From the NCBI GenBank assembly GCA_022822685.1, contig JAJEAQ010000335.1, forward strand, positions 1 to 12,415: DNA of 12,415 nucleotides. Direction: 5' to 3'. Position 1 is the first letter of the stretch. Each line of letters opens with the position of its first letter. Under the pieces are notes generated by a model. It was not told the origin of the DNA. It worked only from the letters and a program-made list of their open reading frames with translations, and searched no databases. Position numbers and translations under genes: made by a program. Shown piece after piece: positions 11,657 through 12,415 of the stretch. This DNA is from Trichodesmium sp. jk18x7bins.61. Its GTDB lineage: Bacteria; Cyanobacteriota; Cyanobacteriia; Cyanobacteriales; Microcoleaceae.

Positions 11657-12415
11657 GTGTCATCAGAACAAGACGATCGGATTAAGCAATTATTTATATT
11701 AGAAGCAGAAGAACATTTAGTTACTTTAGAAAATGGCTTAGTAGATTTAAAATCTACAATGTCAGATTCTGAAGCTATTAATGATATGTTTAGAGCAGCT
11801 CATTCTGTTAAAGGTGGAGCGGCTATGTTAGGAATGCACAGTGTAAAAAAAGTAGCTCACCGCCTGGAAGATTGTTTGAAAATAATTAGAGAAAATTCTG
11901 TTAACATTGATCAAACAGTAGAATCTCAATTTTTAAAAGGATATGATACCCTCAAAGAATTAGTAGAACGTTTGCAAAGTCCTTATGGTTTAAGGGAAGA
12001 AGAGGGAGCAGAAATTGTTCAAAATGCTTTACCTATCTTTGCCGAATTAGAAAGTAATTTGAATACTTTAATGAGTGGTGGTACTATTAGTACATCTACT
12101 ACTGGTGCAGGTAGTCAGACACAAACTAATTTTGCCCAACAGGTGAAGGATAGTTTGAAACAGATGTTAGAGATATTTAAACAGGGTGATTCTCCAACTT
12201 CTCGAAAACAGCTTATAGAAACTTGTGATAGTTTATTTAAACTAAACCAAGATACAGAAATTTGGAAAAGTTTGGTAACAGCCTCTAAACAAGCGATCGC
12301 TAATTCTAAATTATCTTATCAAATTCTAGCTCCTGTAATTATTAAAGAACTTAATCAAGCTGGAGAGTTAATACAGGCCATAAATGTACAGGAAATAATA
12401 TTAAGTAAAGATCTT
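11657..12415 (+). CDS. CheA-like histidine kinase / Hpt-domain protein (N-terminal 253 residues; runs off the window)
   Basis: The frame opens at GTG 11657; there is an in-frame TGA at 11633 and no ATG or TTG between, so GTG is the only plausible start. GGAG at 11643-11646 lies 10 nt upstream. Residues 6-105 form an Hpt (P1) domain: LFILEAEEHL, then MFRAAHSVKGGAAMLGM with phospho-acceptor H49, then VAHRLED. After a Ser/Thr/Gly linker (about 145-163) a second helical segment follows to the window end. In cyanobacteria such N-termini belong to CheA-type hybrid kinases of phototaxis, pilus or hormogonium motility systems (HmpE/PilL/PixL type), with kinase, CheW-like and receiver domains further on. 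Those are not visible here, so a shorter Hpt protein remains possible. One HIP1 site lies within (12293). Confidence 0.85.
   Translation, partial: MSSEQDDRIKQLFILEAEEHLVTLENGLVDLKSTMSDSEAINDMFRAAHSVKGGAAMLGMHSVKKVAHRLEDCLKIIRENSVNIDQTVESQFLKGYDTLKELVERLQSPYGLREEEGAEIVQNALPIFAELESNLNTLMSGGTISTSTTGAGSQTQTNFAQQVKDSLKQMLEIFKQGDSPTSRKQLIETCDSLFKLNQDTEIWKSLVTASKQAIANSKLSYQILAPVIIKELNQAGELIQAINVQEIILSKDL

Overview
The window looks like chromosomal DNA of a cyanobacterium, probably a filamentous Nostoc/Anabaena-type species. The signs are six copies of the HIP1 octamer GCGATCGC (3294, 3770, 8077, 9618, 10532, 12293), AT-rich spacers full of hairpins and miniature inverted repeats, a heptanucleotide STRR tract, and a complete ARTO-type terminal oxidase operon. 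The order-level placement is inference; the cyanobacterial placement is strong.

Layout. 1-120 (minus): N-terminus of an inositol monophosphatase family protein. 392-1271 (minus): a two-gene unit, a [2Fe-2S] ferredoxin with a C-terminal extension (FdC2-like) whose stop overlaps the start of a lipoprotein staphylococcal-nuclease-fold protein. 1424-1510: tRNA-Ser(GGA) with a terminator behind it. About 1.56-2.6 kb: gene-poor DNA with two abutting MITE-like elements, an STRR tract and the likely control region of the next operon. 2620-7458 (plus): two related DUF2231 membrane proteins followed by subunits II, I and III of a heme-copper oxidase. 7576-9099 (plus): a GMC-family flavoprotein behind a long terminator-like hairpin. 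9100-9755: two tandem copies of a roughly 190-bp unit, each with a minus-strand intrinsic terminator, possibly tandem small RNAs. 9756-10946 (plus): M20 metallo-amidohydrolase. 10947-11656: hairpin-rich non-coding DNA. 11657 to the end (plus): N-terminus of a CheA-like protein starting at GTG with an Hpt domain.

How it fits together. Subunit II keeps the cupredoxin scaffold but has lost both CuA cysteines, the liganding Glu and one His, so the enzyme cannot take electrons from cytochrome c or plastocyanin through CuA. This is the hallmark of the cyanobacterial alternative respiratory terminal oxidase, thought to oxidise quinol. Subunit I has the YS (A2-type) proton motif in place of the D-channel glutamate. 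The two DUF2231 proteins lead the same operon and share four conserved histidines at membrane edges, so they are candidates for the electron-entry or assembly module; that is a hypothesis. The downstream GMC protein keeps the FAD fold but has changed both expected catalytic-pair residues. The most interesting points for follow-up are the DUF2231-ARTO-GMC cluster, the tandem sRNA-like repeats at 9.2-9.6 kb, and the structured or MITE-like spacers inside the oxidase operon.
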